From an uncultured Oscillospiraceae bacterium (GTDB taxonomy: Bacteria > Bacillota > Clostridia > Oscillospirales > Oscillospiraceae), in the NCBI GenBank assembly GCA_900754515.1, contig CAAEDD010000114.1, positions 1 to 33,538 on the forward strand: a stretch of DNA of 33,538 nucleotides. Reading direction: 5' to 3'. This document shows, one piece after another, positions 22,251 to 31,163 of the stretch. The position numbers and the translations under genes were made by a program. Under the pieces are notes generated by a model. The model was not told the DNA's origin and made no database searches. It saw only the letters and a program-made list of their open reading frames with translations. Every line of letters begins with the position of its first letter. Within the stretch, counting starts at the first letter, position 1.

Positions 22251-22904
22251 ATGATGAAACTTTACCCAATCCTCTGTGAAAACTACAATGAAATATCACT
22301 ATCATTTTATGATAAGTACAGGGCAGGGGTGGGGAAATATAGAGGCAGTGGCTGTATATGGGATTTTAATGAGCATACACCGGAGGAAAACTATGATTAT
22401 ATTAATACACGCCGAGATACATATAATTCAGCATTTGGCGCAATAGTATTTCAAGCTATCGCAGTAGAAGCTTTTGTTAACCTCTTTGGTGTATATAGGC
22501 TTGGAGATAAAGTTTTTTACTCCGATATAGAGAAACATGGTGCAACAACAAGTGATAAGCTAAAAAACATATATAAGAGGCTGTATGGCAACAACTATCC
22601 TACGAATACAGTCGAGTACAATAGGCTAAAGTCTCTACTGAGCAAAAGGAATAGAATCGTCCACACAAAACCAAAAGCTCTTAGTATGCAAGATGAAGCG
22701 ACTACTCCAAATTATAGTGTGTTCATGGAACAAGTAGATTTCATATTCAGCAATATTGATGAAGAAATGAAGTCATATGAAACTCTCAAACGAACTATAA
22801 AAGAGCTGGAGAAGAAAGAATGTGACTTAATTCAAGAGATATATAAAGAAATCGATCAAGCTGTCAACGAAAGAATAACCAGCATGATTAATTCAGTATT
22901 TTAA
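22251..22904 (+). CDS. Unknown protein with a HEPN-type RNxxxH motif; candidate cargo or defence gene
   Basis: 217 residues, markedly more AT-rich than the surrounding ICE genes, which suggests separate acquisition. A helical segment AFGAIVFQAIAVEAFVNLFG is followed by LKSLLSKRNRIVHTKPK, where Arg133-Asn134 and His138 form the RNxxxH pattern of HEPN ribonucleases. A predicted coiled coil (about 165-200) ends the protein. HEPN proteins serve as toxins and effectors in abortive infection; this role is inferred from the motif only. AAGGAG suits ATG 22254 as well as 22251. It follows the antitoxin-like gene but its size and spacing do not prove a pair. Confidence 0.6.
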   Translation: MMKLYPILCENYNEISLSFYDKYRAGVGKYRGSGCIWDFNEHTPEENYDYINTRRDTYNSAFGAIVFQAIAVEAFVNLFGVYRLGDKVFYSDIEKHGATTSDKLKNIYKRLYGNNYPTNTVEYNRLKSLLSKRNRIVHTKPKALSMQDEATTPNYSVFMEQVDFIFSNIDEEMKSYETLKRTIKELEKKECDLIQEIYKEIDQAVNERITSMINSVF

Positions 22905-22945
22905 TAACATAAACTTGTTTAATCGCCATTTCTGATGAATAATGA

Positions 22946-22976
22946 AAAAATGCATCTCATAATGAGATGTATTTTT
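22946..22976. repeat. Palindrome upstream of mobC (variant ATCTCAT core) with T-run
   Basis: AAAAATGCATCTCAT (22946-22960) pairs with the segment at 22962-22976 with one G-T mismatch around a central A. It shares the spacing and the TCTCA core with the other palindromes. It ends 17 bases before the mobC start. It can terminate the cargo transcript; a role in the nearby transfer origin is possible but unproven. Confidence 0.75.
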
Positions 22977-22993
22977 GTTAAAGGAGGTATGCC

Positions 22994-23302
22994 ATGCGCA
23001 GACGACAGCGACATGTGAGCATATGGATGAATGAGGAAGAGTACCGGCACCTGAAGACCCAGGCCAGGACGGCTGGGATGGGAGTTGACCCCTTCGTCCG
23101 AAATCTGGTTGCCGGAGTGCAGCTCCGGCCCAGGCCGCCCGGCGAGTACGGGGCGCTGCTCCGGGAGCTGGCGGCCATAGGCAACAACATAAACCAGATA
23201 GCCTATTGGGCCAACGCCCGAAAGAGCAACCACGAGCCGGAGATAGTTGAGGCTGCCGTGCTGGCAAACCGGGCCTGGCGGCTGGTGAAGGACAAGCTCT
23301 GA
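22994..23302 (+). CDS. mobC: MobC-family relaxosome protein
   Basis: 102 residues. The N-terminal ribbon-helix-helix starts RRRQRHVSIWMNEEEYRHLK. The family motif LLRELAAIGNNINQIAYWAN sits at about 55-75. MobC proteins bind the transfer origin and help the relaxase open the DNA. AAAGGAGG lies six bases upstream of the ATG. The TGA stop shares its last base with the ATG of the relaxase gene. The origin of transfer is expected nearby, most likely in the 22905-22993 gap. Confidence 0.92.
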   Translation: MRRRQRHVSIWMNEEEYRHLKTQARTAGMGVDPFVRNLVAGVQLRPRPPGEYGALLRELAAIGNNINQIAYWANARKSNHEPEIVEAAVLANRAWRLVKDKL

Positions 23303-24567
23303 TGGCCTATGACAAGATAATCACCGTCCACTCCCGGCTGGACAGGCGGATAAACTATGCCCTGAATCCGGACAAGGCCAGGGACGGTGAAACTGTTTTA
23401 TGCGCCGGACTGAACTGCCGGGTAGAGACGGCCTGCCGGGATATGCTGGACACCAAGCGCCGCTGGGACAAGCTGAAGGGAGTGCAGGGCTATCATCTCA
23501 TCCACTCCTACGCCCCCGGCGAGGTGACGGCGGCCCAGGCCCAGGCACTCAGCCTGGAGTTTGCCCGGCGGCTTCTGGGAGATCGCTTCGAGGCGGTGGT
23601 GGCGACCCACACCGACCATGAGCATATCCACTCCCACATCGTGTTCAACTCCGTGTCCTTTGCCGACGGCAGGATGTTCCGCAGCGACTTCAATGCCTAT
23701 TTCGGAGACATCCGGGGCATATCTAATCAGCTGAGCCGGGAGCACGGCCTGAGTGTGACGGAGCCCAAAGGCCGGGGAAAACAGTATTCCGAGTGGGCGG
23801 CAGAGAAGCAGGGTAGGCCCACTGTCCGGGGCCTCATCCGCCGGGACATTGATGCAGCCTTGGCCGGGGCGCTGTCCATGCAGACCTTATATACCGCCCT
23901 GGAAAAGCAGGGCTACACAGTTAAGCGGGGAGCAAAAGTGAAGCACACCGCTCTGAGACCGCCGGGCTCGGAGCGTTTTGTTCGCCTGGACAGCCTTGGC
24001 CCAGGCTACAGCGAGGAAGAGTTGAAAGAGCGCATAGGCCGTGGGGACATCCAACCCCCGCCTGCTGCTCCCAGACGCTATAAAGTCAAAAGCCGGAGCG
24101 GCAGCTATCGGAAAGGCAGACGTAGCCGTCTGGCACGGCTGTACCTGTATTACCTGATGCTGCTCTCCCCGCCAGGAGGCAGGAGAAGAAAAGCCCCGCC
24201 CTTCAAAGTCCGGGCAGAGGTGAGAAAGCTGGAGCAGTACAAGCAGCAGTTCCGACTGCTGCAAAAATACCGTATAGAAAATGAGAGTCAATTGTCCATG
24301 CTGGAGAGCGCACTCCAGGCGGACATTGACTCTCTTGTCTATTCCCGGCGGGAACTCTACCGGCAGAAGCGCCGGGGGAAGGACGTCTCTGCCCAGATAA
24401 GAAGTATAAGCCTTGAACTGCGCCCCCTGCGCAGGGAGCTGAGGTGCTGCCAAAAGATATCCCAGGCCATGCCTGAGATAAAAGAGCGCATAGAGCTGAG
24501 CCGGCAGGAGATGGAGCAGGATAAAGAAATCAGAAAGGATGTGAAGGAACATGGAAGTGAGCGGTGA
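23302..24567 (+). CDS. mobA: MobA/VirD2-type relaxase
   Basis: 421 residues. The relaxase nicks one DNA strand at the transfer origin and leads it into the recipient. The three-histidine metal motif H-x-D-x-x-H-x-H-x-H is complete at residues 103-112 (HTDHEHIHSH). YALNPDKA near residue 18 supplies a likely catalytic tyrosine, and FRSDFNAYFGDIRGISNQLS follows the metal motif. The C-terminal third is Arg/Lys-rich and helical. It overlaps the next gene by 17 bp. Confidence 0.94.
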   Translation: MAYDKIITVHSRLDRRINYALNPDKARDGETVLCAGLNCRVETACRDMLDTKRRWDKLKGVQGYHLIHSYAPGEVTAAQAQALSLEFARRLLGDRFEAVVATHTDHEHIHSHIVFNSVSFADGRMFRSDFNAYFGDIRGISNQLSREHGLSVTEPKGRGKQYSEWAAEKQGRPTVRGLIRRDIDAALAGALSMQTLYTALEKQGYTVKRGAKVKHTALRPPGSERFVRLDSLGPGYSEEELKERIGRGDIQPPPAAPRRYKVKSRSGSYRKGRRSRLARLYLYYLMLLSPPGGRRRKAPPFKVRAEVRKLEQYKQQFRLLQKYRIENESQLSMLESALQADIDSLVYSRRELYRQKRRGKDVSAQIRSISLELRPLRRELRCCQKISQAMPEIKERIELSRQEMEQDKEIRKDVKEHGSER

Positions 24568-25123
24568 AGTGGCCGACCTGCTGGTGAAGGAGGGCTTGCA
24601 GGTGGCGGAACTGGCGGCAAAGCTGTCCGCCAAGGGGGCCGTCAACGTTGCGGTGCTGACGGCGGCGCTGATAAAAAACAACTATAAGCTGGCAGGCCAG
24701 GTAGGCGTGGAGCGGCTCAACCGGGACAATGCCGAATCGGTGGTCATACCCATTCAGGAGGGGGATATGGAGAAGTTCCGGCAGCTGGTAAAGCGCTTCG
24801 GAGTGCTGTATGCGGTGGTGAATCAGGAGGGCTCACAGGTGGTGCACATCATATCCAATGTGAACTACTCGGCCCAGCTCAACGCCGTGCTGGAAGCCAT
24901 GGGCTATACCGTGCCCAGCGCCGCCAGGGCGGAGGCCCAGAGAGCAAAAAAAGCCGGGACCCGTGCTCCACAAGAGAAGTCCTCAGAAGAGCACGGGAGT
25001 GGCTGGAGGAATACGGAGAGGGTGGCTGAGCCCTCGGTGAGAAAGAAGCTGGAGGAGCTAAAGACCGTGGCTGAGGAAATAAATGCACCGTCCAGAAACA
25101 GAGGGAGAGACAAAAGCAGATGA
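24551..25123 (+). CDS. pcfB: PcfB-family (DUF3801) conjugation protein
   Basis: 190 residues. The typical core includes ADLLVKEGLQVAELAAKLSA, GAVNVAVLTAALIKNNYKLA and FRQLVKRFGVLYAVV. A charged, low-complexity C-terminal tail follows. In enterococcal pCF10 PcfB works with the relaxosome and the coupling protein PcfC. The gene overlaps both its neighbours (17 bp with the relaxase, 4 bp with virD4), so translation is coupled. Confidence 0.9.
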   Translation: MEVSGEVADLLVKEGLQVAELAAKLSAKGAVNVAVLTAALIKNNYKLAGQVGVERLNRDNAESVVIPIQEGDMEKFRQLVKRFGVLYAVVNQEGSQVVHIISNVNYSAQLNAVLEAMGYTVPSAARAEAQRAKKAGTRAPQEKSSEEHGSGWRNTERVAEPSVRKKLEELKTVAEEINAPSRNRGRDKSR

Positions 25124-25819
25124 AGAAGAGCTTTAGGGACAGCGCCCCGGTGTGGGCGCTGTTTTCCGTTCCCGTCATATACTTTGCCCTGGCTGCGGCC
25201 ACAGTCTATGAGCCGGGCATGAGCCTGCTGCGGCTGCTGCCTGCCGTGACGGAGCTGGGGCTTGGCCGGGTGAGATGGACGGAATACTCAATTAGGGCCA
25301 TTTTGCTGTCCCTCTCGGCTTATGTCGGTGGCATAGCCCTGTACTGGTCATCAAGGCAGAACCTGCGGCCGAGTGAGGAGCACGGCTCCGCCCGCTGGGG
25401 CAGTGTCCGGGAGCTGGACAGAAAGTACAGGGACAGGGATGAGGAGATGAACGTCATCCTCACCAAACACCTGAGAATGAGCCTGGACGGGAGAAAGCAC
25501 AGACGAAACCTCTTGCAGATAGTGGTGGGCGGTAGCGGCTCCGGCAAGACCCGCTATGTGGTCAAGCCCAACCTCATGCTGGCAAACGCCAGCTTTATTG
25601 TCACCGACCCCAAGGGGGAGATAGTCCGGGCGGTGGCTCCTCTGCTGCTGCAAAAGGGCTATGTGGTAAAGGTGTTCGACCTTATAGACCCGGCCCATTC
25701 CGACAGCTACAATCCCTTCCACTATATCCGCAAGGACAGCGATGTGTTCCGGCTGATAAGCAACCTCATCCAGAACACCACGCCGAAAAACTCCAGCCAG
25801 AACGACCCCTTCTGGGAGA
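25120..25819 (+). CDS. VirD4/TraG/PcfC coupling protein, 5' exon (interrupted by group II intron)
   Basis: First 233 codons of the conjugative coupling ATPase. Two membrane segments lie in the first 75 residues, then RPSEEHGSARWGS, Walker A GGSGSGKT (residues 137-144) and PKGEIVRAVAPLLLQKGYVV. The exon ends after NDPFWE and the first base of the next codon at 25819, where the intron begins. Joined to 28557 it reads NDPFWEKSETALDAALMLYL, the expected family sequence, giving a 571-residue protein. Without splicing the frame continues briefly into the intron and stops at 25884. Confidence 0.93.
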
Positions 25820-26515
25820 GTGCGACTCGTTCGCTGACGGCAAAAAGTCAGCTGACAAACAACAAAATACAGTTGTTTGGATAACTGGTAATTCGACAGG
25901 TGGAATGACGGTGTAACGCCCTGAAACGCCTGCCCTCGGTGGGCGTGCGTTGGCTGCAAAGCCGGTGTACGAAGCCCCACGACAACGGCTGAGAGCAACC
26001 GTAGCCGCCGCCAACGGCGGTCGAAAGCGGTCTGGAGGCAGACTGTGTTGCCTATAGGCCAAGGGTCTATAAAATACCCATGGTTAGAATGTTCGCCCTG
26101 GCAGGCGAACTGACGAATCCGCGAATGTACGGGTCTATAAGAAGACCATATAGAAATGTATGGGTGCGTTCAAGCGCAGCCGGTGTGGTTTAGTAGAAAT
26201 TTTCCCTACGAACGACCATGTTGTGTTACAGGCACCTCCCAGCCGGCAGGCTCATAGCGGAAACCTAAAGGTATCATGTACAGATAGGATTACCGGAACG
26301 AGGAAAGGCAGCGGCTTTCGCAAGGAAGAACCCGGCGAAGAACAATAAGCGGGTGAACCGCTGCTGAAAAGTAGTGATCGAACCGAAGAAGTCCCTGTAA
26401 TGGGGATGGAGGAATGGTCACAAGTCGAATTGTGGAAACAGGCATTATTCAATCCAATCATAAGGATTCGAGTAAGACCAAAAGGGTCACTTTTCCAAAC
26501 GGGAGGTGATGCCTT

Positions 26516-28423
26516 ATGCCAAAAGAAAGGAAAAAAGTCCTGTGTATGGACGCCCAGCGGCACGCCGAGTATTACGGTATGCAGCGGACATTTGACGAAC
26601 TGTACGCCAAAAGCAAAGCCGGAGAAACTTTCACCGGCTTGATGGAACTGGTATTAAGCCCGGACAACATCATGCTGGCCTACAGAAACATCAAGACCAA
26701 CACAGGCAGCTACACAGCAGGAACAGACAAGCAGAATATCGGTGACATTGGGCGGCTTCCACCGGCTGAGGTCATCGGTAAGGTCAGAAAAATCGTCACA
26801 GGCAGCCAACACGGCTACCGTCCCAAACCAGTGCGCCGGAAGGACATTCCAAAACCAAATGGCAAAACCAGGCCGCTGGGTATTCCCTGCATCTGGGACA
26901 GATTGGTGCAGCAATGCATCAAACAAATCCTGGAGCCCATCTGTGAGGCAAAGTTCAGCAACAACAGCTATGGGTTCCGCCCGAATCGGTCAGTGGAGCA
27001 CGCAATTTCCCGTACTTACTCCCTGCTGCAACGGGCGCATTTACACTATGTTTTGGAGTTTGACATCAAAGGATTCTTTGACAATGTGAACCACAGCAAA
27101 CTGATCAAGCAGCTCTGGACGCTGGGCATCCAGGACAGGCAGCTTCTGTTTATCCTCAAACGTATCCTGAAGGCTCCCATCCGTATGCCGGACGGCAGCA
27201 CCGTTTACCCGACAAAGGGAACGCCCCAGGGTGGAATCATTTCCCCGCTGTTGGCCAATGTGGTGCTCAATGAGCTGGATCACTGGATTGACAGCCAATG
27301 GTTGGATCACCCGGTGGCAAACCATTATGGCAAATGGCGCACCATCCGTACCTCAGAAGTATTTGACAAGAGCTACGGTTATCAGAAAATGCGGAACAGC
27401 AATCTCAAGGAAATGTTCATCGTGCGCTATGCGGATGACTTCCGTATCTTCTGCCGGAACCGAGAGGACGCGGAGAAGACCATGGAAGCTGTCACAAGAT
27501 GGATTGCCGAACGGTTAAAGCTGGAGGTCTCCCCGGAGAAAACACGCATTGTTAATGTCCGAAAGCGATACTCCGAGTTTCTTGGCTTCAAAATCATGGT
27601 GTACCACAAGGGCGGGAAGTATGTCGTGAAGTCCCACATCTGTGACAAAAAGCTACAGTTGGAAGAAAGCAAGCTGGTGGAGCAGGCAAAGCGCATCGCA
27701 AAGCCAGCCCGAGGGCGGACGCAGCCGGACGAAATCGGCCTGTTTGACGAAATGGTGTTGGGCATCCAGAACTACTACAGGATTGCTACCTGCATCAGTC
27801 TGGACTGCCGGAAAATCCACCGCAGAGTCATGACAGTGCTGACCAACCGTCTGAACACGGAAACCGGATGTCAACTCGTCCGGGAGGGCGGTGCCATGAC
27901 GGACAGCGAAAAGGAGCGTTTCGGCGCTTCTCAAATGGTGCGGTATGTGTCCGGTATCAACCGGCCAATCTACCCCATTGCGTTCATCAAGTATAAAACC
28001 GCAATCGGAATCAGCACCGCCGTCTGCTGCTTCTCTCCCGCGGGACGGAAAAAGATACACGATAATCTGGAGATGGATACGACCCTGTTTGCGTATCTGC
28101 GGGAACATCCGCCGCAAGGCCACAGTCTGGAATACGCCGATTGCAGGCTCTCCCTGCTGTCGGCCCAGAAGGGCAAGTGCGCTGTCAGCGGCGAATGGTT
28201 CTTGCAGCCGGACAGCATCGTGTGTCACATGAAGGTTCCAAAGGAGCAAGGCGGCCAGGAACGATACAGCAATCTGGTACTGCTCGACAGACGGTATCTG
28301 CCCTTGCTGACCGGCCAGGACGCTGCCGCTCTCAAAAGCATCTGCAAACAACTGGCTGTAACAAGAAAACAACTGACCAAAATCAACAACCTGCGTACCG
28401 CAGCGAAATTGGCGGCAATCTAA
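26516..28423 (+). CDS. ltrA: Group II intron reverse transcriptase/maturase with HNH-type endonuclease domain
   Basis: 635 residues. RT motifs in order: RPLGIPCIWDRLVQQCIKQI, SYGFRPNRSVEHAI, FDIKGFFDNVNH, GTPQGGIISPLLANVVLNEL and the catalytic YADD (305-308), then SEFLGFKIM. The maturase (X) section follows around residues 380-500. An HNH-like endonuclease closes the protein: KCAVSGEWFLQP, then CHMKVPKEQGGQERYSNLVL. The protein helps its intron fold and splice and carries out retrohoming. GGGAGGTG precedes the ATG. All domains appear intact, so the intron may still be mobile. Confidence 0.95.
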   Translation: MPKERKKVLCMDAQRHAEYYGMQRTFDELYAKSKAGETFTGLMELVLSPDNIMLAYRNIKTNTGSYTAGTDKQNIGDIGRLPPAEVIGKVRKIVTGSQHGYRPKPVRRKDIPKPNGKTRPLGIPCIWDRLVQQCIKQILEPICEAKFSNNSYGFRPNRSVEHAISRTYSLLQRAHLHYVLEFDIKGFFDNVNHSKLIKQLWTLGIQDRQLLFILKRILKAPIRMPDGSTVYPTKGTPQGGIISPLLANVVLNELDHWIDSQWLDHPVANHYGKWRTIRTSEVFDKSYGYQKMRNSNLKEMFIVRYADDFRIFCRNREDAEKTMEAVTRWIAERLKLEVSPEKTRIVNVRKRYSEFLGFKIMVYHKGGKYVVKSHICDKKLQLEESKLVEQAKRIAKPARGRTQPDEIGLFDEMVLGIQNYYRIATCISLDCRKIHRRVMTVLTNRLNTETGCQLVREGGAMTDSEKERFGASQMVRYVSGINRPIYPIAFIKYKTAIGISTAVCCFSPAGRKKIHDNLEMDTTLFAYLREHPPQGHSLEYADCRLSLLSAQKGKCAVSGEWFLQPDSIVCHMKVPKEQGGQERYSNLVLLDRRYLPLLTGQDAAALKSICKQLAVTRKQLTKINNLRTAAKLAAI

Positions 28424-28473
28424 ACAACTTTCTATTGGTGATTGATTAAATGCCTGATAACACAATCGATGGA

Positions 28474-28507
28474 ACGCCGGATGCGGTGAAAGTCGCATGT
28501 CCGGTGT
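28474..28507 (+). ncRNA. Group II intron domain V (catalytic hairpin)
   Basis: A 34-nt hairpin with CGCCGGATGCG, the tetraloop region GTGAAAG and a returning arm TCGCATGTCCGG. Length, loop and position 49 nt before the 3' splice site match domain V. The catalytic triad is expected in its lower stem but the exact bases are not certain here. Confidence 0.75.
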
Positions 28508-28556
28508 GGAGTGGGGGAAAATCCGGCGATTACTTCAAAGGATTACCTATCACTAT

Positions 28557-29572
28557 AATCTGAGACGGCCCTGGATGCGGCGCTGATGCTGTATCTGCTC
28601 CACGAGGCCCCGCCCTGGGAGCAGACCATGGAGATGATACTCACCATGATAGAGTACGGAGCCGCCAGGGAGGACAGCGACGACTACAAGTCGCCCCTGG
28701 ACCTGCTCTTTGAGGCTCTGGAGGAGGAGCAGCCGGAGCATATAGCCCTGAGGCAGTACCGGGTGTTCAAGCAGGCCGCCGGCAAGACCGCCAAGAGCAT
28801 ACTGGTGTCTGCCGCCGTGCGCCTGGCTGCTTTTACCCTGCCGGAGATACGGGGCATCACGGACCGGGACAGCCTGGAGCTGGAAAAGCTGGGGGAGCGG
28901 AAGCAGGCGGTGTTCTGCGTAATACCGGACAGCAACGACAACAGCCTGAACTTTCTTGTGGGTATGCTGTACACCCAGGCCTTTCAGGAGCTCTATTACC
29001 AGGCGGACAAGGTATATGCCGGGCCGCTGCCCGTGCCGGTGCGGCTGATGTTCGACGAGTTTGCAAACGTGGCCCTGCCCGACGGCTATGCCAGGCTCCA
29101 GGCCACGATGCGCTCCAGAAACATCATGGCCACGGTCATCCTGCAAAATATCTCCCAGCTGAAGGCCCTGTTCAAGGACGACTGGGAGGGCATCATCGGC
29201 AATGCCGACACCCTGCTGTACCTGGGTGGAAACGAGCAGAGCACTCACGAGTATGTGTCCAAGCTGCTGGGCAAGGAGACCATATCCACCACTTCCAGCA
29301 GCCAGAGCAAGGGACGCAGCGGCTCATATTCCCGCAGCACCCAGCAGACGGGCCGGGAGCTTTTGACCCCAGACGAAGTGCGTATGCTGGACAACAATAA
29401 GGCCCTGGTGTTCATCCGGGGCGAGAGGCCGGTGATGGACGACAAATACGAGCTTATGAGGCATCCAAATATCTCGTTGACCGAGGACGGCGGCGCTGCG
29501 CCCTATCTCCACAGTCCCCACTGTATGTACGATATGCGGCGGCTGCTCAGTGAAATAAGAACGGAGGAATGA
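28557..29572 (+). CDS. VirD4/TraG/PcfC coupling protein, 3' exon
   Basis: The remaining 338 codons of the coupling protein. KSETALDAALMLYLLHEAPP begins the exon. The Walker B region is RLMFDEFANVALPDGYARLQ with the following TMRSRNIMATVILQNISQLK. GNADTLLYLGGNEQSTHEYV and a Ser-rich stretch precede the C-terminal GRELLTPDEVRMLDNNKALV. The coupling protein links the relaxosome to the type IV secretion channel. A GGAGGA at its end serves the next gene. Confidence 0.93.
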
Positions 29573-29573
29573 T

Positions 29574-29891
29574 ATGATGAATAACAACAAAAGCAAAGCA
29601 AGAAAGATATGCGCCCTGTGGACGGCCCTGGTGCTGTCCGTCTGCCTTTTTACCGTACCGGCCTACGCCACCGGAGGAGACCCGCTGACAGTGGTAAATA
29701 ACCTCAGCGACTTTATCTTCTCCTGCATCAAGGCCATAGGCATCATAATCCTAGGCTGGGGCGTGGTGCAGGTGGGCATGAGCATCCAGAGCCATGACGC
29801 CAGCCAGCGCTCCCAGGGCTTTCTCTGCCTTTTCGGCGGTCTGGTAATAGCCTTTGCCAAGGAGATACTCACTACCATCGGCGTGGTGTAA
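29574..29891 (+). CDS. Maff2-family small membrane protein of the transfer apparatus
   Basis: 105 residues with a signal peptide (cleavage near VPAYATGG) and two membrane segments (FIFSCIKAIGIIILGWGVVQ and the C-terminal LFGGLVIAFAKEIL). This pattern and its place right after the coupling protein mark it as Maff2/VirB2-like, possibly the pilin-type subunit of the channel. Its TAA ends where the palindrome at 29892 begins. Confidence 0.85.
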   Translation: MMNNNKSKARKICALWTALVLSVCLFTVPAYATGGDPLTVVNNLSDFIFSCIKAIGIIILGWGVVQVGMSIQSHDASQRSQGFLCLFGGLVIAFAKEILTTIGVV

Positions 29892-29920
29892 AAAATGTGT
29901 CTCACCGTGAGACACATTTT
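29892..29920. repeat. Perfect palindrome between maff2 and the TrbL-like gene
   Basis: AAAATGTGTCTCA (29892-29904), loop CCG and the exact complement (29908-29920). It lies in the middle of the transfer operon, right at one stop codon and 12 bases before the next ribosome site. The short T-run could terminate, which would be odd inside an operon. Confidence 0.88.
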
Positions 29921-29936
29921 CCTTGTCATGTAGGAG

Positions 29937-30785
29937 GTGAAAATCATAAGTGACAACTGGGTAGTAAGAAACCTTGAAAACGCCATAGGTACCTGGAACG
30001 AGAAACTGGCTGAGCTGTGGCAGCTGGTGAGCCAGAGCCCGGAGAGCTTCCGGGGCGGACAGATGTGGGGCGTCATCGTCAACATACATACGGCACTGGT
30101 GGGCGTGGGATACGGCCTGCTGGTGCTTTTCTTTGCCATGGGGGTCTTTCAGTCGGCGGCTTCCTTCAGAGAATTGCAGAGGCCGGAATTTGCCCTGCGC
30201 CACTTCATCCGCTTTGCTCTGGCAAAGCTGGCAGTGGGCAGTGGCCTGGAGATAATGACCGCCATCTTCACCGTCTGCGGCAGTGACATAAGCGCTGCCA
30301 TGAGCGGAATGGGCGGGGCCGTGGCCCAGACCGCCGCCCTGCCGGCGGAGCTGGTGAGCGCCATAGAAGAGGCGGGCTTCATGGAGAGCATACCCCTGTG
30401 GCTGGTGTCGGTGCTGGGGAGCCTCTTTATAACGGTGATGTCTTTTATCCTCATCCTCACGGTGTACGGCCGCTTTTTCAAGCTATATCTCTATACGGCC
30501 ATTTCCCCGCTGCCCCTGGCATCCTTTGCAGGGGAGGGCACCGGCTCCATGGGCAAGGCCTTTATAAAGTCCTATACCGGGGTGTGCCTGGAGGGGGCGG
30601 TGATAGTCCTGGCCTGCCTCATATACTCCGCTTTTCTGTCGGGCTCGGCCCCGGCGGCGGACGGCTCCCTGCCCCCGGTTACAATGGCCTGGGAGTATAT
30701 AGGGCAGCTTATCTTCAATATGCTCATACTCACCGGCCTGGTAAAGGGCTCCGACCGTGTAGTCCGGGAGATGTTCAGCCTGTGA
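29937..30785 (+). CDS. VirB6/TrbL-like polytopic membrane protein
   Basis: About 282 residues with an amphipathic N-terminus (NWVVRNLENAIGTWNEKLAE) and at least five membrane segments, for example VGVGYGLLVLFFAMGVFQSA, LVSVLGSLFITVMSFILILT and LEGAVIVLACLIYSAFL. YRF-type residues and FKLYLYTAISPLPLASFAGE are typical of the conserved loop in ICE VirB6-like proteins. The listed start is a GTG at 29937 that lies inside the AGGAGG-TG ribosome site. Spacing would fit the in-frame ATA at 29946 better, so the true start may be non-canonical. Confidence 0.85.
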   Translation: MKIISDNWVVRNLENAIGTWNEKLAELWQLVSQSPESFRGGQMWGVIVNIHTALVGVGYGLLVLFFAMGVFQSAASFRELQRPEFALRHFIRFALAKLAVGSGLEIMTAIFTVCGSDISAAMSGMGGAVAQTAALPAELVSAIEEAGFMESIPLWLVSVLGSLFITVMSFILILTVYGRFFKLYLYTAISPLPLASFAGEGTGSMGKAFIKSYTGVCLEGAVIVLACLIYSAFLSGSAPAADGSLPPVTMAWEYIGQLIFNMLILTGLVKGSDRVVREMFSL

Positions 30786-30800
30786 GAAGAGCTACAAAAT

Positions 30801-31163
30801 ATGTATAAGGAGCTGATGCACATAGAAGTCAAAATACCGAAAGAAATACGAAAATACAAGGAGAGCATATTTTTCGGCCTGTCGGCCCGGCAGTTTTTCT
30901 GCTCCCTGGCTGCGGTGCTGGCAGCGGCGGGCATATACCTGGTCCTGGGCCGGGTGCTGAGCCGGGAGACGGCAAGCTGGCTGTGCATAGTCATAGCCGC
31001 CCCTTTTGCCGCCGCCGGCTTTTTCAGTTATAACGGCATGAACATGGAGCAGTTTGTCTGGGCCTTCATAAAGTCCCAGATACTCTTTGCCGGGGAGCGA
31101 AAATACATAAGCGAAAACCCTCATTATGATGCTTTCCTGGGGAAGGAGAGTGAGCAATGGTAA
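30801..31163 (+). CDS. prgI: PrgI-family membrane protein
   Basis: Up to 120 residues. The family signature VKIPKEIRKYKESIFFGLSA and RQFFCSL is followed by two membrane segments (AAVLAAAGIYLVLGRVL and LCIVIAAPFAAAGFFSY) and MNMEQFVWAFIKSQI. PrgI is the VirB3-like partner of the VirB4 ATPase. ATG 30801 or 30816 may be used; the AAGGAG inside the first codons is very close to the second. The stop overlaps virB4 by 7 bp. Confidence 0.9.
   Translation: MYKELMHIEVKIPKEIRKYKESIFFGLSARQFFCSLAAVLAAAGIYLVLGRVLSRETASWLCIVIAAPFAAAGFFSYNGMNMEQFVWAFIKSQILFAGERKYISENPHYDAFLGKESEQW

Larger units (their letters stand above)
25820..28556 (+). mobile_element. Group II intron (2737 bp) inserted in virD4
   Basis: The 5' end GTGCGACTCG fits the group II GUGYG rule and the 3' end ...CACTAT fits the terminal AY rule. 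The boundaries were set by requiring the virD4 frame to be restored, and both rules hold at the same positions. The structure is a non-coding 5' ribozyme part of about 700 nt (25820-26515), an intron-encoded protein (26516-28423), a 34-nt domain V near 28474-28507 and a domain VI-like tail. It lies in the sense orientation of the host gene, as needed for splicing. Confidence 0.93.

Noticed and set aside
22905..22993. Definite oriT upstream of mobC
   Set aside because: The location is reasonable but no nic-site consensus I can recognise is present; the palindrome there belongs to the dispersed family.
25820..25884. Coupling protein taken as a natural 254-residue truncated protein
   Set aside because: The last 21 residues are intron sequence; the 3' exon and intron ends show an interrupted gene, not a short one.
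27653..28498. A 281-codon minus-strand frame
   Set aside because: It is antisense to the maturase gene and the intron domain V; no family resemblance.
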